This document shows, piece by piece, positions 15,979 through 24,944 of a stretch of DNA of 64,000 nucleotides. Under the pieces are notes generated by a model. That model searched no databases. It was not told the origin of the DNA and saw only the letters and a list, made by a program, of their open reading frames with translations. Position 1 is the first letter of the stretch; each line of letters starts with the position of its first letter. The DNA is from Elusimicrobiota bacterium (GTDB lineage Bacteria; Elusimicrobiota; Elusimicrobia; UBA1565; UBA9628): positions 62,001 through 126,000 of the forward strand of contig JAGWUP010000001.1 in NCBI GenBank assembly GCA_028868375.1, read 5' to 3'. Made by a program: the position numbers and the translations under genes.

Positions 15979-17238
15979 CTATTTTGCCGCCGAGGCCGGC
16001 CACACTCGCCCGGCGGCCGCGATAACCCGCCCGGGATCCAGCTCCGTGAGGCAGCGCCGATGGCCGCAGTTCGTGAAATTGATGACGCCCGCTCCCTCGG
16101 CGCGCAGCCCCATGAGGACGCAGGGGGAGCATGGCGTATCGAGCGTGATCTCGACATGGCGCTCGACGTCCCAGAGAGCGCCGTGATCGCGCCGGCTGGT
16201 CGGACCCCACGCCGTCGCCGTCGCCACCCCCAGAGCCATCGCCAGCTTGGCCGGCCCGGTATCGCAGCCCAGCAGCAGGGCGCAGCGGCGCAGCACCGCC
16301 AGCAGCTCGAGCAGGGAGGTTCGGCCCGTCAGATCGAGGAAGGGCCGGTTGAAAGCCCCCGCGAAACGCCGCGCCGCCTCCTTCTCCTCGTCGGTGCCGA
16401 TGAGGACCAGAGCGCCCCCCCTGGTTTCAACGAGCCGGCGACAGGCCTCTCCCCAGCGCTCCGGCGGCCAGAGCTTGGCATATTGCGTCCGCGGAGAGCC
16501 CAGATGCAGGGCGACCAACGCTCCCGCCGGCGCCGCTTCCAGCAGAGCCCGCGCCGCCTGCCGCTCCCGCTGGCCGTCCGGCAGAGGCGGAGGGCCCTCG
16601 AAGCCGGCCGTCGAAACTCCCAACGCGCGCGCCAGGCGCAGGTTGCGGACGACGGCATGCTCGCTTTCCGGCCGCGCCCAGACCGGCCGGTTGAAGGCCC
16701 AGCGGCGGTCGAACTCCTCGCTGATCAGCCCGAAGCGCAGCCGCCATAAGGCGTAGCGGGCGGGCGACCAGCCCTCGCGCGCAGCCTCCAGGGCCCGGCA
16801 ATGCCCGATCCGGATCGGCACGCCAAGGACGGCGCGGGCGAAGCCGCGCATCGGGGTCGCCTGGCTGGCGACCACCGCGTCGAAGCCGGCCGCGGCGATG
16901 CGGCGCTCGAAGCGCCGGCGTCCCCGGCCGCGGGACAGCTCCTCGCTCTCGCAGGTCCAAATCTCGTCGGCCAAGCCGCAGGCCGGCAGCAGCTCCTCGC
17001 TGATCGGCGAGCGGTTGGCCGCGAAGGTGACGCGCGCGCGCGGCAAGCCGGAACGCAGGGCGCGCAGCGCCGGCAGCAGGAAGACGAAGTCTCCCACGGC
17101 GGCGTAGCCCAGGACCAGCAGGCGCCGGACAGGCTGCGGTCGGACAGGCTCGGGCCGGGCGGAGCCGGCCAGCAGCGAGCGCGCGGCCAGAGAGGCGTAA
17201 TGCCAGGGCCAGGCGGCCTTCTCTCTCCAACGAGACAC
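15979..17238 (-). CDS. Glycosyltransferase family 9 (ADP-heptose:LPS heptosyltransferase-like)
   Basis: GT9 enzyme of 419 residues. RRLLVLGYAAVGDFVFLLPALRAL is the N-terminal GT-B acceptor-domain signature, LHLGSPRTQYAKLWP the start of the donor domain, and GCDTGPAKLAMALG the nucleotide-sugar contact. The C-terminal DTPCSPC and NCGHRRC cysteine pairs are common in the family. It probably adds a heptose to the lipopolysaccharide core or to a glycan in the cytoplasm. The GDP-heptose genes at the left edge do not settle which heptose donor it uses. GTG 17238 was preferred over an upstream TTG because TATACA lies 6 bases before it. Confidence 0.8.
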   Translation of the reverse strand: MSRWREKAAWPWHYASLAARSLLAGSARPEPVRPQPVRRLLVLGYAAVGDFVFLLPALRALRSGLPRARVTFAANRSPISEELLPACGLADEIWTCESEELSRGRGRRRFERRIAAAGFDAVVASQATPMRGFARAVLGVPIRIGHCRALEAAREGWSPARYALWRLRFGLISEEFDRRWAFNRPVWARPESEHAVVRNLRLARALGVSTAGFEGPPPLPDGQRERQAARALLEAAPAGALVALHLGSPRTQYAKLWPPERWGEACRRLVETRGGALVLIGTDEEKEAARRFAGAFNRPFLDLTGRTSLLELLAVLRRCALLLGCDTGPAKLAMALGVATATAWGPTSRRDHGALWDVERHVEITLDTPCSPCVLMGLRAEGAGVINFTNCGHRRCLTELDPGRVIAAAGRVWPASAAK

Positions 17239-17264
17239 GGCAAATGTATACAATCTTAAAGCCC
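17239..17264. promoter_or_regulatory. Overlapping divergent promoters sharing a TGTATACA palindrome
   Basis: Only 26 bp separate the GT9 and marC starts. The palindrome TGTATACA (17245-17252) gives TATACA on the minus strand, 6 bases before GTG 17238, and overlaps TACAAT (17249-17254) on the plus strand, 10 bases before ATG 17265. The two -10 boxes overlap, so polymerase could probably use only one direction at a time. Confidence 0.45.
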
Positions 17265-17876
17265 ATGAAGGAATACGCCCTGTTGACGTTCAGCTCGCTC
17301 TTCGCCATCGTCGATCCCTTCGCGGCGATCCCGACCTTCCTGGCGATGACGGCGCGCGCCAACTTCGAGACGCGCCGCCACACCGCGCGCACGGCCTGCC
17401 TGGTCTGCTGGCTGGTGCTGTCGGCCTTCGCGGCGCTGGGCCCGCTGCTCTTCCGGATGATGAACATCACCCTCGCCGCCTTCCAGATCGCCGGGGGGCT
17501 GGTGCTCCTGCTCTCGGCGCTGGACATGCTCCGCGCGCAGAAATCGCCCCTGCGCGAGACGCCCGAGGAGACCGAGGAAGGCATGGGCAAGCAGGACATC
17601 GCCGTCACGCCCTTGGCCGTCCCGATGCTGGCCGGCCCGGGAGCCATCACCACGGCCATCGTCCTGAACGGGCACGCCACCGATTGGGGGCGCACCGCGA
17701 TCTTCTTCGCCATCATCGCGATCGTCTCGGCCCTCACCTACTTCATCCTGACCGCCGCCGCCCGCGGCGCGCGCCGTTTCCCGTCGACGCTGCTCAACAT
17801 CGTCACGCGCTTGATGGGCCTTCTGCTGGCGGCCATCGGCGTCCAATTCATCCTGACCGCGCTCAAGATCGCTTAA
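17265..17876 (+). CDS. MarC family inner-membrane protein
   Basis: Integral membrane protein of 203 residues, the usual MarC length, with about six hydrophobic segments. Diagnostic stretches are FAIVDPFAAIPTFLAMT near the N-terminus and PLAVPMLAGPGAITTAIV in the middle. MarC proteins are of uncertain function; a transport role is inferred from the fold, and drug resistance is not established. ATG 17265 is chosen because the earlier in-frame ATG at 17244 lies inside the proposed -10 box. It is a single-gene unit between two minus-strand glycan genes and looks unrelated to them. Confidence 0.87.
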   Translation: MKEYALLTFSSLFAIVDPFAAIPTFLAMTARANFETRRHTARTACLVCWLVLSAFAALGPLLFRMMNITLAAFQIAGGLVLLLSALDMLRAQKSPLRETPEETEEGMGKQDIAVTPLAVPMLAGPGAITTAIVLNGHATDWGRTAIFFAIIAIVSALTYFILTAAARGARRFPSTLLNIVTRLMGLLLAAIGVQFILTALKIA

Positions 17877-17893
17877 CTTGCGTCAGGCCGGCG

Positions 17894-19786
17894 TCAGCGC
17901 TCGAGGCACTCTTGGTGCCAGAGCTCCAGCATCATCAGCGCCCACAAGCGGTAGCCGTTCTCGCGCCGGCCCGCCTGGTGCTCGTCCCATAGCGCGCGCA
18001 GGGCCGCCTCATCGAAATAGCCGCGCGAGAGCGCCTGAGGCGAAAGCACAAGCTCCTCCCAGAAGCCCTTAAGCTCGCCGCGAAACCAAGCCCCCACCGG
18101 GATGCCGAAGCCCATCTTGTTTCTTTTCCGGATGAGCGGGGGAAGCTTGTCCCTGAAGGCCTCCTTCATCAGGTGCTTGGAGCCGCGCAGGCCCTTCAGC
18201 TTCCACTCCCCGGGCATGGGAAAGACCAGCTCGACGAACTCGTGGTCGAGCAGGGGCGAGCGGCCCTCCAGCGAGCAGGCCATCGTCGCGATGTCGACCT
18301 TCGTCATCAGGCATTCCGGCAGATAGGTCTTGAAGTCGACGCAGAGCATGCGATTGACGAAATCGCAATCCGCGGCCGCCGAGAAGGCATCCTTCATATA
18401 GCGCAAGGCGGAATGCTGGCGCTCCCCCAGCCTGGCCTTGAACCGCGCCGAGTAGAGCCTGTCCTTCTCGTCCTCGGGAAAGTAGCAGATCATCCGCAGA
18501 TGGCGGGCCGCCTGATCGTCGAACAGGGCCGAGCGCAGGAAGCGATTGAGCCGCCAGGCCCAGCCGAAGGGGGCTTGCCGCTCCGGCAGCAGCTCCGCCG
18601 CGGACTTGAGCGCCGAGCGCGCCGGCGAGGGCAGCGCGTCGAAATACCCCGCCGCCTTCATCGCCACGTAGCGCAGGTAGCCGGCGAAATTCTCGTCGCC
18701 GCCGTCGCCGTTGAGCGCCACCGTCACGTGCCGGCGGGTCTCTAGAGCGACGTAGTAGGACGGCAGGGCCGAGCAGTCCGCGTAGGGCTCGCCGTAATGC
18801 CAGGCCAGCTTCGGCAAGACGTCGGCCATCTTGGGCTTGACGACGAACTCGCTGTGGTCGCAGCCGTAGCGCCGCGCCACCTCCCGGGCGTAGCGCAATT
18901 CGGAGAAGCGCTCCTCCTCGAAGCCGATCGAGAAGGTCTTGACCGGCCGCGCGGACTGCTCCGCCATCAACGCGACGATGATCGAGGAGTCTACGCCCCC
19001 GGACAAGAAGGCGCCTAAGGGCACGTCCGAGATCATCCGCAGCCTGACCGCCTCGGTCAGCTTCTCTACGATCATGGCCTTGGCCTGCTCGAAGTCGGAG
19101 GTCGGGCTGGGCCGGCCCACGGGCAGGTCCCAGTAGCGCTCGATGGCGACCCGGCCGTCCTCCACGGTCAGGGTATGGGCCGGCGGAAGCTTCTTGACCT
19201 GCCGATAGATCGTCCGCGGCGAGGGGATGTACTGCAGGGAAAGATACTGATCGAGGGCCTCCTCGTCGATTTCCTTCGACAAGTCTCCCAGGGCGAAGAG
19301 GCAGCGCAGCTCCGAGCCGAACGCGAAAAAGCCCGGCAGCGCGGCGTAGAAGAGCGGCTTCTTGCCGACGCGGTCGCGCGCGATGAACAGCCGCCGGCGC
19401 GGCTTGTCCCAGATCGCGAAAGCGAACATCCCGCGCAGCTTGGCGACGCAGCCGGCGCCGAGCTCCTTGTAAAGCGCGAGGATCACCTCGGTGTCGCCGC
19501 GGGTCTTGAAGCGCCGGCCGCGGGCCTCCAGCTCCGAGCGCAGCTCCCGGAAGTTGTAGATCTCGCCGTTGAAGACGATCGCCCGCCCGTCCTCGTCGAC
19601 GACCGGCTGATGGCCGGTGTTCAGGTCGATGACGGCCAGCCGCCGCATCGCAAGGCCGACGGGGCCCTCGACGAAAAATCCCTCGTCGTCAGGGCCGCGA
19701 TGCCGCAGCAGGTCGTTGGCGCGCTTGAGGCGCTCCAGGCCGACGCGTTCCCCCTCCCCCAGCCGCACGCCGCAGATGCCGCACAT
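17894..19786 (-). CDS. asnB: Asparagine synthase (glutamine-hydrolysing), surface-polysaccharide type
   Basis: Amidotransferase of 630 residues. Cys2 (MCGICG) is the glutaminase nucleophile after removal of Met1, and FNGEIYNF and the GDTEVIL region complete the class II domain. The synthetase domain has the ATP-pyrophosphatase loop SGGVDSS at 262-268 and NGDGGDENFAGY downstream. Many copies of this type sit in exopolysaccharide loci and may amidate a sugar acid rather than make free asparagine. ATG 19786 is required to expose Cys2; the frame stays open to 19882 but that extension would block the active site. A possible -10 (TATGAT, 19883-19878) lies about 90 bases upstream. Confidence 0.85.
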   Translation of the reverse strand: MCGICGVRLGEGERVGLERLKRANDLLRHRGPDDEGFFVEGPVGLAMRRLAVIDLNTGHQPVVDEDGRAIVFNGEIYNFRELRSELEARGRRFKTRGDTEVILALYKELGAGCVAKLRGMFAFAIWDKPRRRLFIARDRVGKKPLFYAALPGFFAFGSELRCLFALGDLSKEIDEEALDQYLSLQYIPSPRTIYRQVKKLPPAHTLTVEDGRVAIERYWDLPVGRPSPTSDFEQAKAMIVEKLTEAVRLRMISDVPLGAFLSGGVDSSIIVALMAEQSARPVKTFSIGFEEERFSELRYAREVARRYGCDHSEFVVKPKMADVLPKLAWHYGEPYADCSALPSYYVALETRRHVTVALNGDGGDENFAGYLRYVAMKAAGYFDALPSPARSALKSAAELLPERQAPFGWAWRLNRFLRSALFDDQAARHLRMICYFPEDEKDRLYSARFKARLGERQHSALRYMKDAFSAAADCDFVNRMLCVDFKTYLPECLMTKVDIATMACSLEGRSPLLDHEFVELVFPMPGEWKLKGLRGSKHLMKEAFRDKLPPLIRKRNKMGFGIPVGAWFRGELKGFWEELVLSPQALSRGYFDEAALRALWDEHQAGRRENGYRLWALMMLELWHQECLER

Positions 19787-19893
19787 CAGCGCGAGCCGGG
19801 CTTTCCGGCGCAGGCGCCGAGATAACGCGAGAAAATGCGGCAACGACGGTGGGCGCGCTGGCCGCGCATGCCAGATGATCATACCTGAAATGG

Positions 19894-19905
19894 TACGCTC
19901 TCCGC
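19894..19905 (+). promoter_or_regulatory. -10-like box TACGCT before the membrane protein at 19906
   Basis: TACGCT (19894-19899) is 6 bases before ATG 19906 and no Shine-Dalgarno is present. The rest of 19787-19893 shows only the possible divergent asnB promoter. Confidence 0.35.
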
Positions 19906-21804
19906 ATGGCCCGCGCCGAGCGCCTCTGGGGGCTGGCGGCCGTGCTCGGCGCCCTGCTCCTGGCCGGCCTGCGCCAGCCGGTCTACGACGCCCAGCCGAT
20001 CCTGCTGCTGGCCAAGGCCCTGCTCCACCACGGCAGCCTCTCCACCGACCCCTTGGTCCGCGCGCAATTGGCCTCGGCCTACGCGCTGGCGCCGAAGCTG
20101 CTGGCCTGGCTGTTGGCCCGGCTCGACCGGTCGCTGGGCTTGACGCCCGAAACCGCGATCGCCGCGCTGAAATGGGCTCTGTGGGCCGCGCAAGCCTACC
20201 TGATGTATCGGCTGGCCTACGCCGCCAGCGGCCGCCGCGAGGCCGCGCTGTTGGCGACCCTGTTCATCGGCGCCCAGATGCCGCTGCTGCTGGCCGACGC
20301 CTCCTACAACCTGCAGGGGCTGCGCCGCTCCCTCGGCATGCCGCCGCTGCTCTGGGGCTTGTGGATGCTGCTGGAAGGCAAGCGCTGGCGCGCCTGGCTT
20401 GGAATCGCCGCATCGACCTACCTGCACGCCACCCCCGGCATCTACTTATGGCCTCTGCTGGCCCTGGAGGAAGCGCGGCTGTTCTGGCTGGAGCCGGCGG
20501 CCCGCCCCCGGTCGCTGGCGCGCGTCGCCGCGGCGGCGGCGCTGGCTCTGCCCCTGCTTTCGTCCGCAGCGGCGGGCGGGGGGCTCTCGCGCTTGGACCC
20601 GGACTTCCTGCGGACGAACATGGGAGTCGTGTTCCGCTGGTACGTCGGCGGCTCAGGCTTGGACGCGGCGGACTGGGTTTTCCTGCTCGAGGGAGCGGCC
20701 CTGGTCGCGCTGGCCCTGCGCCAAAGCCGGGAGGACCCCGGCGCCGCCGTCTGCCGCCGCCTGGCGGCCGTATGCCTGGCGCTGCTGGCCTTCGGGACGC
20801 TGTCGCTGCGCGCCTACCGCGCCTGCTGGACGCAGCCGGAGAGGTTGGCAAGCCCTTGGCGCCTCGGCCTGGAACTGCAGCCCTGGATCAGCCTCTGCCT
20901 GGCCGAGCTGGCGGGCCAGCTGGCCCTGGCCGGTTGGCTGGCGCGGCGGATTCGGGAGGAGCCGGACACCGTGCTGGCGATCCTGCTCCTTTTGTCGTTG
21001 TCGGCCTACCATGATTTCGTCGCGCGGCTGTTCTGCCTAGGGCTATGCGCCTGCCTGCTGGCGCGCCGGTCAACGGCGGCCGCGGCGCTGACGCTGGCCT
21101 GCGCCGCCCTTCCATGGGTTTATCGGGCCGCTCCCGGCGGCTTCCAATGGGCCGTCCACTCGCTGGGGCTGCGAGGCGGGCTTTTCAGGCTGCCCGCCTT
21201 CGAGCCGGCCGTGGGCTTGGCCCTGGCCGCGACCCTTCCGGCGGGAGCCTGGCTGCGCCGCCATCCTCGCCGCTGCGCGCCGGCGGCTCTGTGCGCCGCG
21301 GCGCTGATGTTCTACTGGGCCGGCGCCGCCGCAGGCTCAAGGGACCGCCCCGACCGAGACTGGCGACGCATGGCCCGCTGGATCAGGGCCCAAACGCCCG
21401 CCGACTCCGTCGTCGTGATCTCCCCCTTCGGGATGGTCAATCGCGACTGCGAGGCGCTGATGTCCGAGGCGGAGCGCTCCGTCTATCCCTGCCAGCGCTA
21501 CGTCGCCAGCGCCCTGATGTACGGCGCCGCCAGCCGGCCTCTGGCGCGCAGGATGGAGGACCTGGGCTTCGAGTTCGCTCGCGCCGTCGATCCCGCCAGC
21601 TTCCGGGAAGAGGCGGCCCGCGCGGACGGTGCGCTGGACGGCCGCGTTCTGGCGCTGGCTCGGCGCAGGGACGGGGCCACGGACCTGCTGCTGCGCTCGG
21701 ACCGGCGCTGGCCGCAGCCCGCGCTGCACCGCGAGGGGAAGCTCTCGCTCTACCGCATTCCCTCCCCCGCGCCAACTTTACGTCGACGAGCCGAAAAGCG
21801 ATAA
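19906..21804 (+). CDS. Polytopic membrane protein, paralogue A of an uncharacterised GT-C-like family
   Basis: Membrane protein of 632 residues with about a dozen hydrophobic segments and a soluble C-terminal tail of roughly 190 residues. It is clearly related to the protein at 24928-26769: both have ALFIGAQMPLLL, YNLQ.LRRSLGMP and HATPGIYL in the same order, and both tails begin with a D.RRMA.WI stretch. I do not recognise a named family. The aspartate in the first loop (VYDAQP) and the topology suggest a GT-C glycosyltransferase. It is followed by a GT4 and a flippase in the same direction, so a role in building one glycan is likely. Confidence 0.6.
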   Translation: MARAERLWGLAAVLGALLLAGLRQPVYDAQPILLLAKALLHHGSLSTDPLVRAQLASAYALAPKLLAWLLARLDRSLGLTPETAIAALKWALWAAQAYLMYRLAYAASGRREAALLATLFIGAQMPLLLADASYNLQGLRRSLGMPPLLWGLWMLLEGKRWRAWLGIAASTYLHATPGIYLWPLLALEEARLFWLEPAARPRSLARVAAAAALALPLLSSAAAGGGLSRLDPDFLRTNMGVVFRWYVGGSGLDAADWVFLLEGAALVALALRQSREDPGAAVCRRLAAVCLALLAFGTLSLRAYRACWTQPERLASPWRLGLELQPWISLCLAELAGQLALAGWLARRIREEPDTVLAILLLLSLSAYHDFVARLFCLGLCACLLARRSTAAAALTLACAALPWVYRAAPGGFQWAVHSLGLRGGLFRLPAFEPAVGLALAATLPAGAWLRRHPRRCAPAALCAAALMFYWAGAAAGSRDRPDRDWRRMARWIRAQTPADSVVVISPFGMVNRDCEALMSEAERSVYPCQRYVASALMYGAASRPLARRMEDLGFEFARAVDPASFREEAARADGALDGRVLALARRRDGATDLLLRSDRRWPQPALHREGKLSLYRIPSPAPTLRRRAEKR

Positions 21805-21835
21805 TGCCGCCGGTGGCAGCGCCCAGAGGCGGCTT

Positions 21836-22978
21836 ATGCGGATAGCGGTCGAGGTTCCGTATTACGCTCTGGGCGCTCGCGGCTCGACGCAGTACGGCGA
21901 GAACCTCGTCCGCGCCCTGGGCGCGGCCTCGCCGCAAGACCGCTTCTACGCCTTCAACTATTTCTACGGCGATCACGCGCGTCGCCGCGACGACCTGGCC
22001 GCGAGGCTGGCCGCCGACAATGTCGAGTTGGCTCTGCCGCGTTGGCCCCAAAGCTGGGTCGACCGCCTCGAGCGCGCGGGTTATCCGTTCGTCGAGCGCC
22101 GCTTCCTGCGGCCTAGGGGCATCGACGTGTTCCACAATGCCGGGGCGCATCCGATCAAGACGCCCAACGTGATCACCGTCCACGGCGTCCCCTGGTACGA
22201 TCCTCCCGGGCGGCTGCGCTTCGAGCAAGCGATCCTGCCGCGCCTGGCGCAAGCCTCCGCCGTCATCGCCGTTTCCCGCTGCATCCGGGACTATCTTCTG
22301 CGCTTCTATCCGATCGCCGAGAGCCGCTGCGCCCTGATTCATTACGGGGTCGACCACCAAGTTTTCCGTCCCATCTCGGACGCGAAGAGCCTGGATCAGG
22401 CGCGGCGCCGCCACGGGCTGCCCGAGCGCTTCCTGCTCTGCGTGGGGCCCTTCCAACTGCGCGACAACATAGAGGCCTTGCTCTACGTGCTGCGCCGCCG
22501 CCGCGATCATCGCCTGCTGCGCGGCCTGAAGTTGGCGCTATTGGGGGGAAGCCTGGAGGAGCACGGCCACGCGCTCAAGAGGCGAGTCGCCCAGTTGGGC
22601 CTGGAAGATATGGTCGTCTGGGTGGGCTACGTCCCGCACGACCAATTGGCCGCCGTCTACAATCTCGCGCAGTTGTACGTGCACCCCTCCTTCTACGAGG
22701 AGCTCGGCGCGCAGCTGCTCGAGGCTTCCGCTTGCGGCCGCCCGATCCTGGCGGCGCGAGGCGGCGGGATCGAGGAGGCCGTCGGCGACGGCGCGCTTTA
22801 CTTCGATGCGACGCGGCTCGACGAGCTCGAGGCCGCGCTGCTGCGGGCGTTGGAGAGCGTCCCGCTGCGCGATGAGCTCGGCGGACGCGCCCTGGAGTGG
22901 AGCCGCCGATTCGACTGGGGCCTGTGCGCGCGCCGTCATCTCGAGCTCTATCGCGCCGCCGCGGCTCGAGCGGGATGA
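21836..22978 (+). CDS. Glycosyltransferase family 4
   Basis: GT4 enzyme of 380 residues with a GT-B fold. Visible landmarks are the N-terminal VPYYALGARGSTQYGENLVRAL, a VITVHGVPWYD segment, HYGVDHQVF before the donor domain, and the C-terminal HPSFYEELGAQLLEASACGRPI loop with the E(x7)E-type pattern that binds the nucleotide sugar. It acts in the cytoplasm on a lipid-linked oligosaccharide. ATG 21836 is preceded by AGAGGCGG. The stop overlaps the flippase start (ATGATG at 22975). Confidence 0.83.
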   Translation: MRIAVEVPYYALGARGSTQYGENLVRALGAASPQDRFYAFNYFYGDHARRRDDLAARLAADNVELALPRWPQSWVDRLERAGYPFVERRFLRPRGIDVFHNAGAHPIKTPNVITVHGVPWYDPPGRLRFEQAILPRLAQASAVIAVSRCIRDYLLRFYPIAESRCALIHYGVDHQVFRPISDAKSLDQARRRHGLPERFLLCVGPFQLRDNIEALLYVLRRRRDHRLLRGLKLALLGGSLEEHGHALKRRVAQLGLEDMVVWVGYVPHDQLAAVYNLAQLYVHPSFYEELGAQLLEASACGRPILAARGGGIEEAVGDGALYFDATRLDELEAALLRALESVPLRDELGGRALEWSRRFDWGLCARRHLELYRAAAARAG

Positions 22979-24501
22979 TGGAGCAAGCTCCGCGCTCGGA
23001 GCGCTTCGTCCGCAACGTCGGCGCCAGCGTCGTCGGCCAGTTGGGCGTGCTGACGGTCTCCTTCCTGCTGACGCCGAAGCTGATCCACGCGCTCGGCGTG
23101 GAGGCCTACGGCCTCTACATCCTGCTCCAGGCCGCGGTCGGCTACGTGTCTCTCTTCTGCCTGGGCGCCGGCGCCGCGACGATCAAGCACGTCGCCGAAC
23201 GCGCCGGCCGCGGCGGACGCGGGCTGCGCGAGGCGCTGCGCCACTCTGCGGCGCTGCACCTGGGGGGCTCGCTCTGCGGCGCCGTCGCGCTCTTCGCCCT
23301 GGCGGGCCCCTGCGCCCATAGGCTGTTCCGCGTGCCGGCGCCGCTTGTCGGGCCGGCGATCTTCGTGCTGCGCTGCGCCGCCGTCGGGGCCGTCTTCGCC
23401 TCGCTCAACCAGTCCGCCGCGACGATCCTGCAAGGCTTTCAGCGCTTCGACTGGCAGAACGCCCTGTCCCTCTTGCAAGGCGCGGCGCTGGTGGCCGGGG
23501 CCACCGCGCTGGCGGTCGCCGGCTTCGGGATCAACGGCGTCGCGCGCTGGTACGCGGCTTGGAGCGCTTGCGTCGCGGCGCTGAGCGCGGCCGCCGTTTG
23601 GCGCCTGGCGCGCCGGCGCTGGGCGGGAGGCGGCGCGGGCCTTCCGTTCGGCCGCTTCCTGAAGTTCGGGCTCAGCGTCTGGACCGGCTCCGTCGCCTGG
23701 ATCGTCACGTTCCAGTTCGATCGCCTCTTCATCGCCCATGACACGAACCTGGCGGCCCTGACGTTCTACTCCGTGCCCGCCAACCTGCTGCAGCGCCTCC
23801 AGTTTTTCCCCGCCATCGTCGGCACGGTGCTGCTGCCGATGTTCAGCGAGATCGGAAACGACGAAGCCACGACCCAGGCCGTCTACCTGCGCGGCGTGCG
23901 CTCGCTGCTGTTCATCGTCCTGCCGGCGCTGGCGCTGCTGTTCTGTTTGATGCCGCAGTTCCTGGGGCTCTGGCTGGGCGGCGAGTTCGGCTCGCGCAGC
24001 GTCTGGCCGGCGCGGCTGCTGGTGGCCGCCCAGGCGTTCCTGCTCCTCAACCAGGTGCCGAACGCGGCGGTCACGGGCCGGGGCAAACCGCTGTACATGT
24101 CGGCGGTCGCCTGGGGCCAAGCGGTGATCAGCGTGATCTCCTGGCCGCTGTTGATCGGCAGGCTGGACATCCTGGGCGTGGCGCTGGGCTCGCTGCTGGC
24201 CCAGATGATACCGACCTGCCTCTATTTGGGCGCCGTCCACCGCCGGGTGCTGAAAATCCCCCTTGAGCGCTTCCTGCGCGAAAGCCTGCTCAAGCCGCTG
24301 GGCTGCGCGGCCCTCCTGTTGGCCGCCGTCTTCCCGATTCATGCCGAGGCATCCAGCTGGCCGCGCCTGATGGGAATCGTGGCGGCGGGCCTGCTGCTTT
24401 ACGCCGCCGCCGCGTGGGCGGCGCTGGAGAAAGGCGACAAGGATTTGCTCCGGCGCTTGGCGCGCCGGCGGCTGCTCAGCGCACCGACACTCGGGTCTTG
24501 A
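22975..24501 (+). CDS. Wzx-type polysaccharide flippase (MATE/MVF superfamily)
   Basis: Membrane protein of 508 residues with about fourteen hydrophobic segments. The opening RNVGASVVGQLGVLTVSFLLTPKLIHALG is typical of polysaccharide biosynthesis flippases that translocate undecaprenyl-linked repeat units. It follows a GT4 directly (4-base overlap), as expected in a Wzx/Wzy pathway, with Wzy_C candidates elsewhere in the window. ATG 22975 or the adjacent ATG 22978 could be the start. The last 26 bases overlap the 3' end of the convergent osmC-like gene. Confidence 0.8.
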   Translation: MMEQAPRSERFVRNVGASVVGQLGVLTVSFLLTPKLIHALGVEAYGLYILLQAAVGYVSLFCLGAGAATIKHVAERAGRGGRGLREALRHSAALHLGGSLCGAVALFALAGPCAHRLFRVPAPLVGPAIFVLRCAAVGAVFASLNQSAATILQGFQRFDWQNALSLLQGAALVAGATALAVAGFGINGVARWYAAWSACVAALSAAAVWRLARRRWAGGGAGLPFGRFLKFGLSVWTGSVAWIVTFQFDRLFIAHDTNLAALTFYSVPANLLQRLQFFPAIVGTVLLPMFSEIGNDEATTQAVYLRGVRSLLFIVLPALALLFCLMPQFLGLWLGGEFGSRSVWPARLLVAAQAFLLLNQVPNAAVTGRGKPLYMSAVAWGQAVISVISWPLLIGRLDILGVALGSLLAQMIPTCLYLGAVHRRVLKIPLERFLRESLLKPLGCAALLLAAVFPIHAEASSWPRLMGIVAAGLLLYAAAAWAALEKGDKDLLRRLARRRLLSAPTLGS

Positions 24502-24919
24502 CCGAGTTCGCGACGAAGCAATGCTCGTGGGCCGAGCGGTGCAGGCCGCTGAGCTCCTCCGGCCCAGGAGTCTTGGCGCCGCCGAAGCGGACCCGCGGCG
24601 AGAGCTCGGCCCGGGTCACCGCCAGCCGGCCGTCGGCGTCCTTCTCCAGCCAGCACACGGCGTCGTCCCGGTACTCGTCGACGATATAGCCTTTCTTCGA
24701 GGCGATCGCCAGGAAGGTCAGCATGTGGCAGCTCGAGAGGGCCGCCAGCAGCGCCTGCTCGGGATCGACGCGGTCCGGGTCCCCCTTGAACGCCGCGGCG
24801 GCCGAGGCCGGAAGCCGCACCCCGTTGAGGAAATCGACTTGATGGGCGCGATTGTAGGAATCGTAGTTGAAATCCGCGCTCGTCCGCTTCCATTCGACGG
24901 CGATTTTGTGCTCGGACAT
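24476..24919 (-). CDS. OsmC/Ohr family thiol peroxidase-like protein
   Basis: OsmC-family protein of 147 residues, expected to reduce organic hydroperoxides in the cytoplasm. The first reactive cysteine lies in ALSSCHMLTFLA and the second in AHEHCFVANSVKTRV, so both catalytic cysteines are present. It has a real Shine-Dalgarno (AGGGGG, spacer 4) and a TATACT box 19 bases upstream, both near the end of the preceding membrane-protein gene. It may therefore be expressed alone as well as from the upstream operon. A stress gene here is probably a passenger in the glycan locus. Confidence 0.85.
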   Translation of the reverse strand: MSEHKIAVEWKRTSADFNYDSYNRAHQVDFLNGVRLPASAAAAFKGDPDRVDPEQALLAALSSCHMLTFLAIASKKGYIVDEYRDDAVCWLEKDADGRLAVTRAELSPRVRFGGAKTPGPEELSGLHRSAHEHCFVANSVKTRVSVR

Positions 24920-24923
24920 GCTT

Positions 24924-24944
24924 CCCCCTATCGCAGCGAGTATA
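24924..24944 (-). promoter_or_regulatory. Internal promoter and ribosome binding site for osmC-like gene
   Basis: TATACT (24944-24939) overlaps the last codons of the preceding gene, and AGGGGG (24929-24924) lies 4 bases before ATG 24919. This is one of the few starts in the region with a clear Shine-Dalgarno. Confidence 0.45.
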
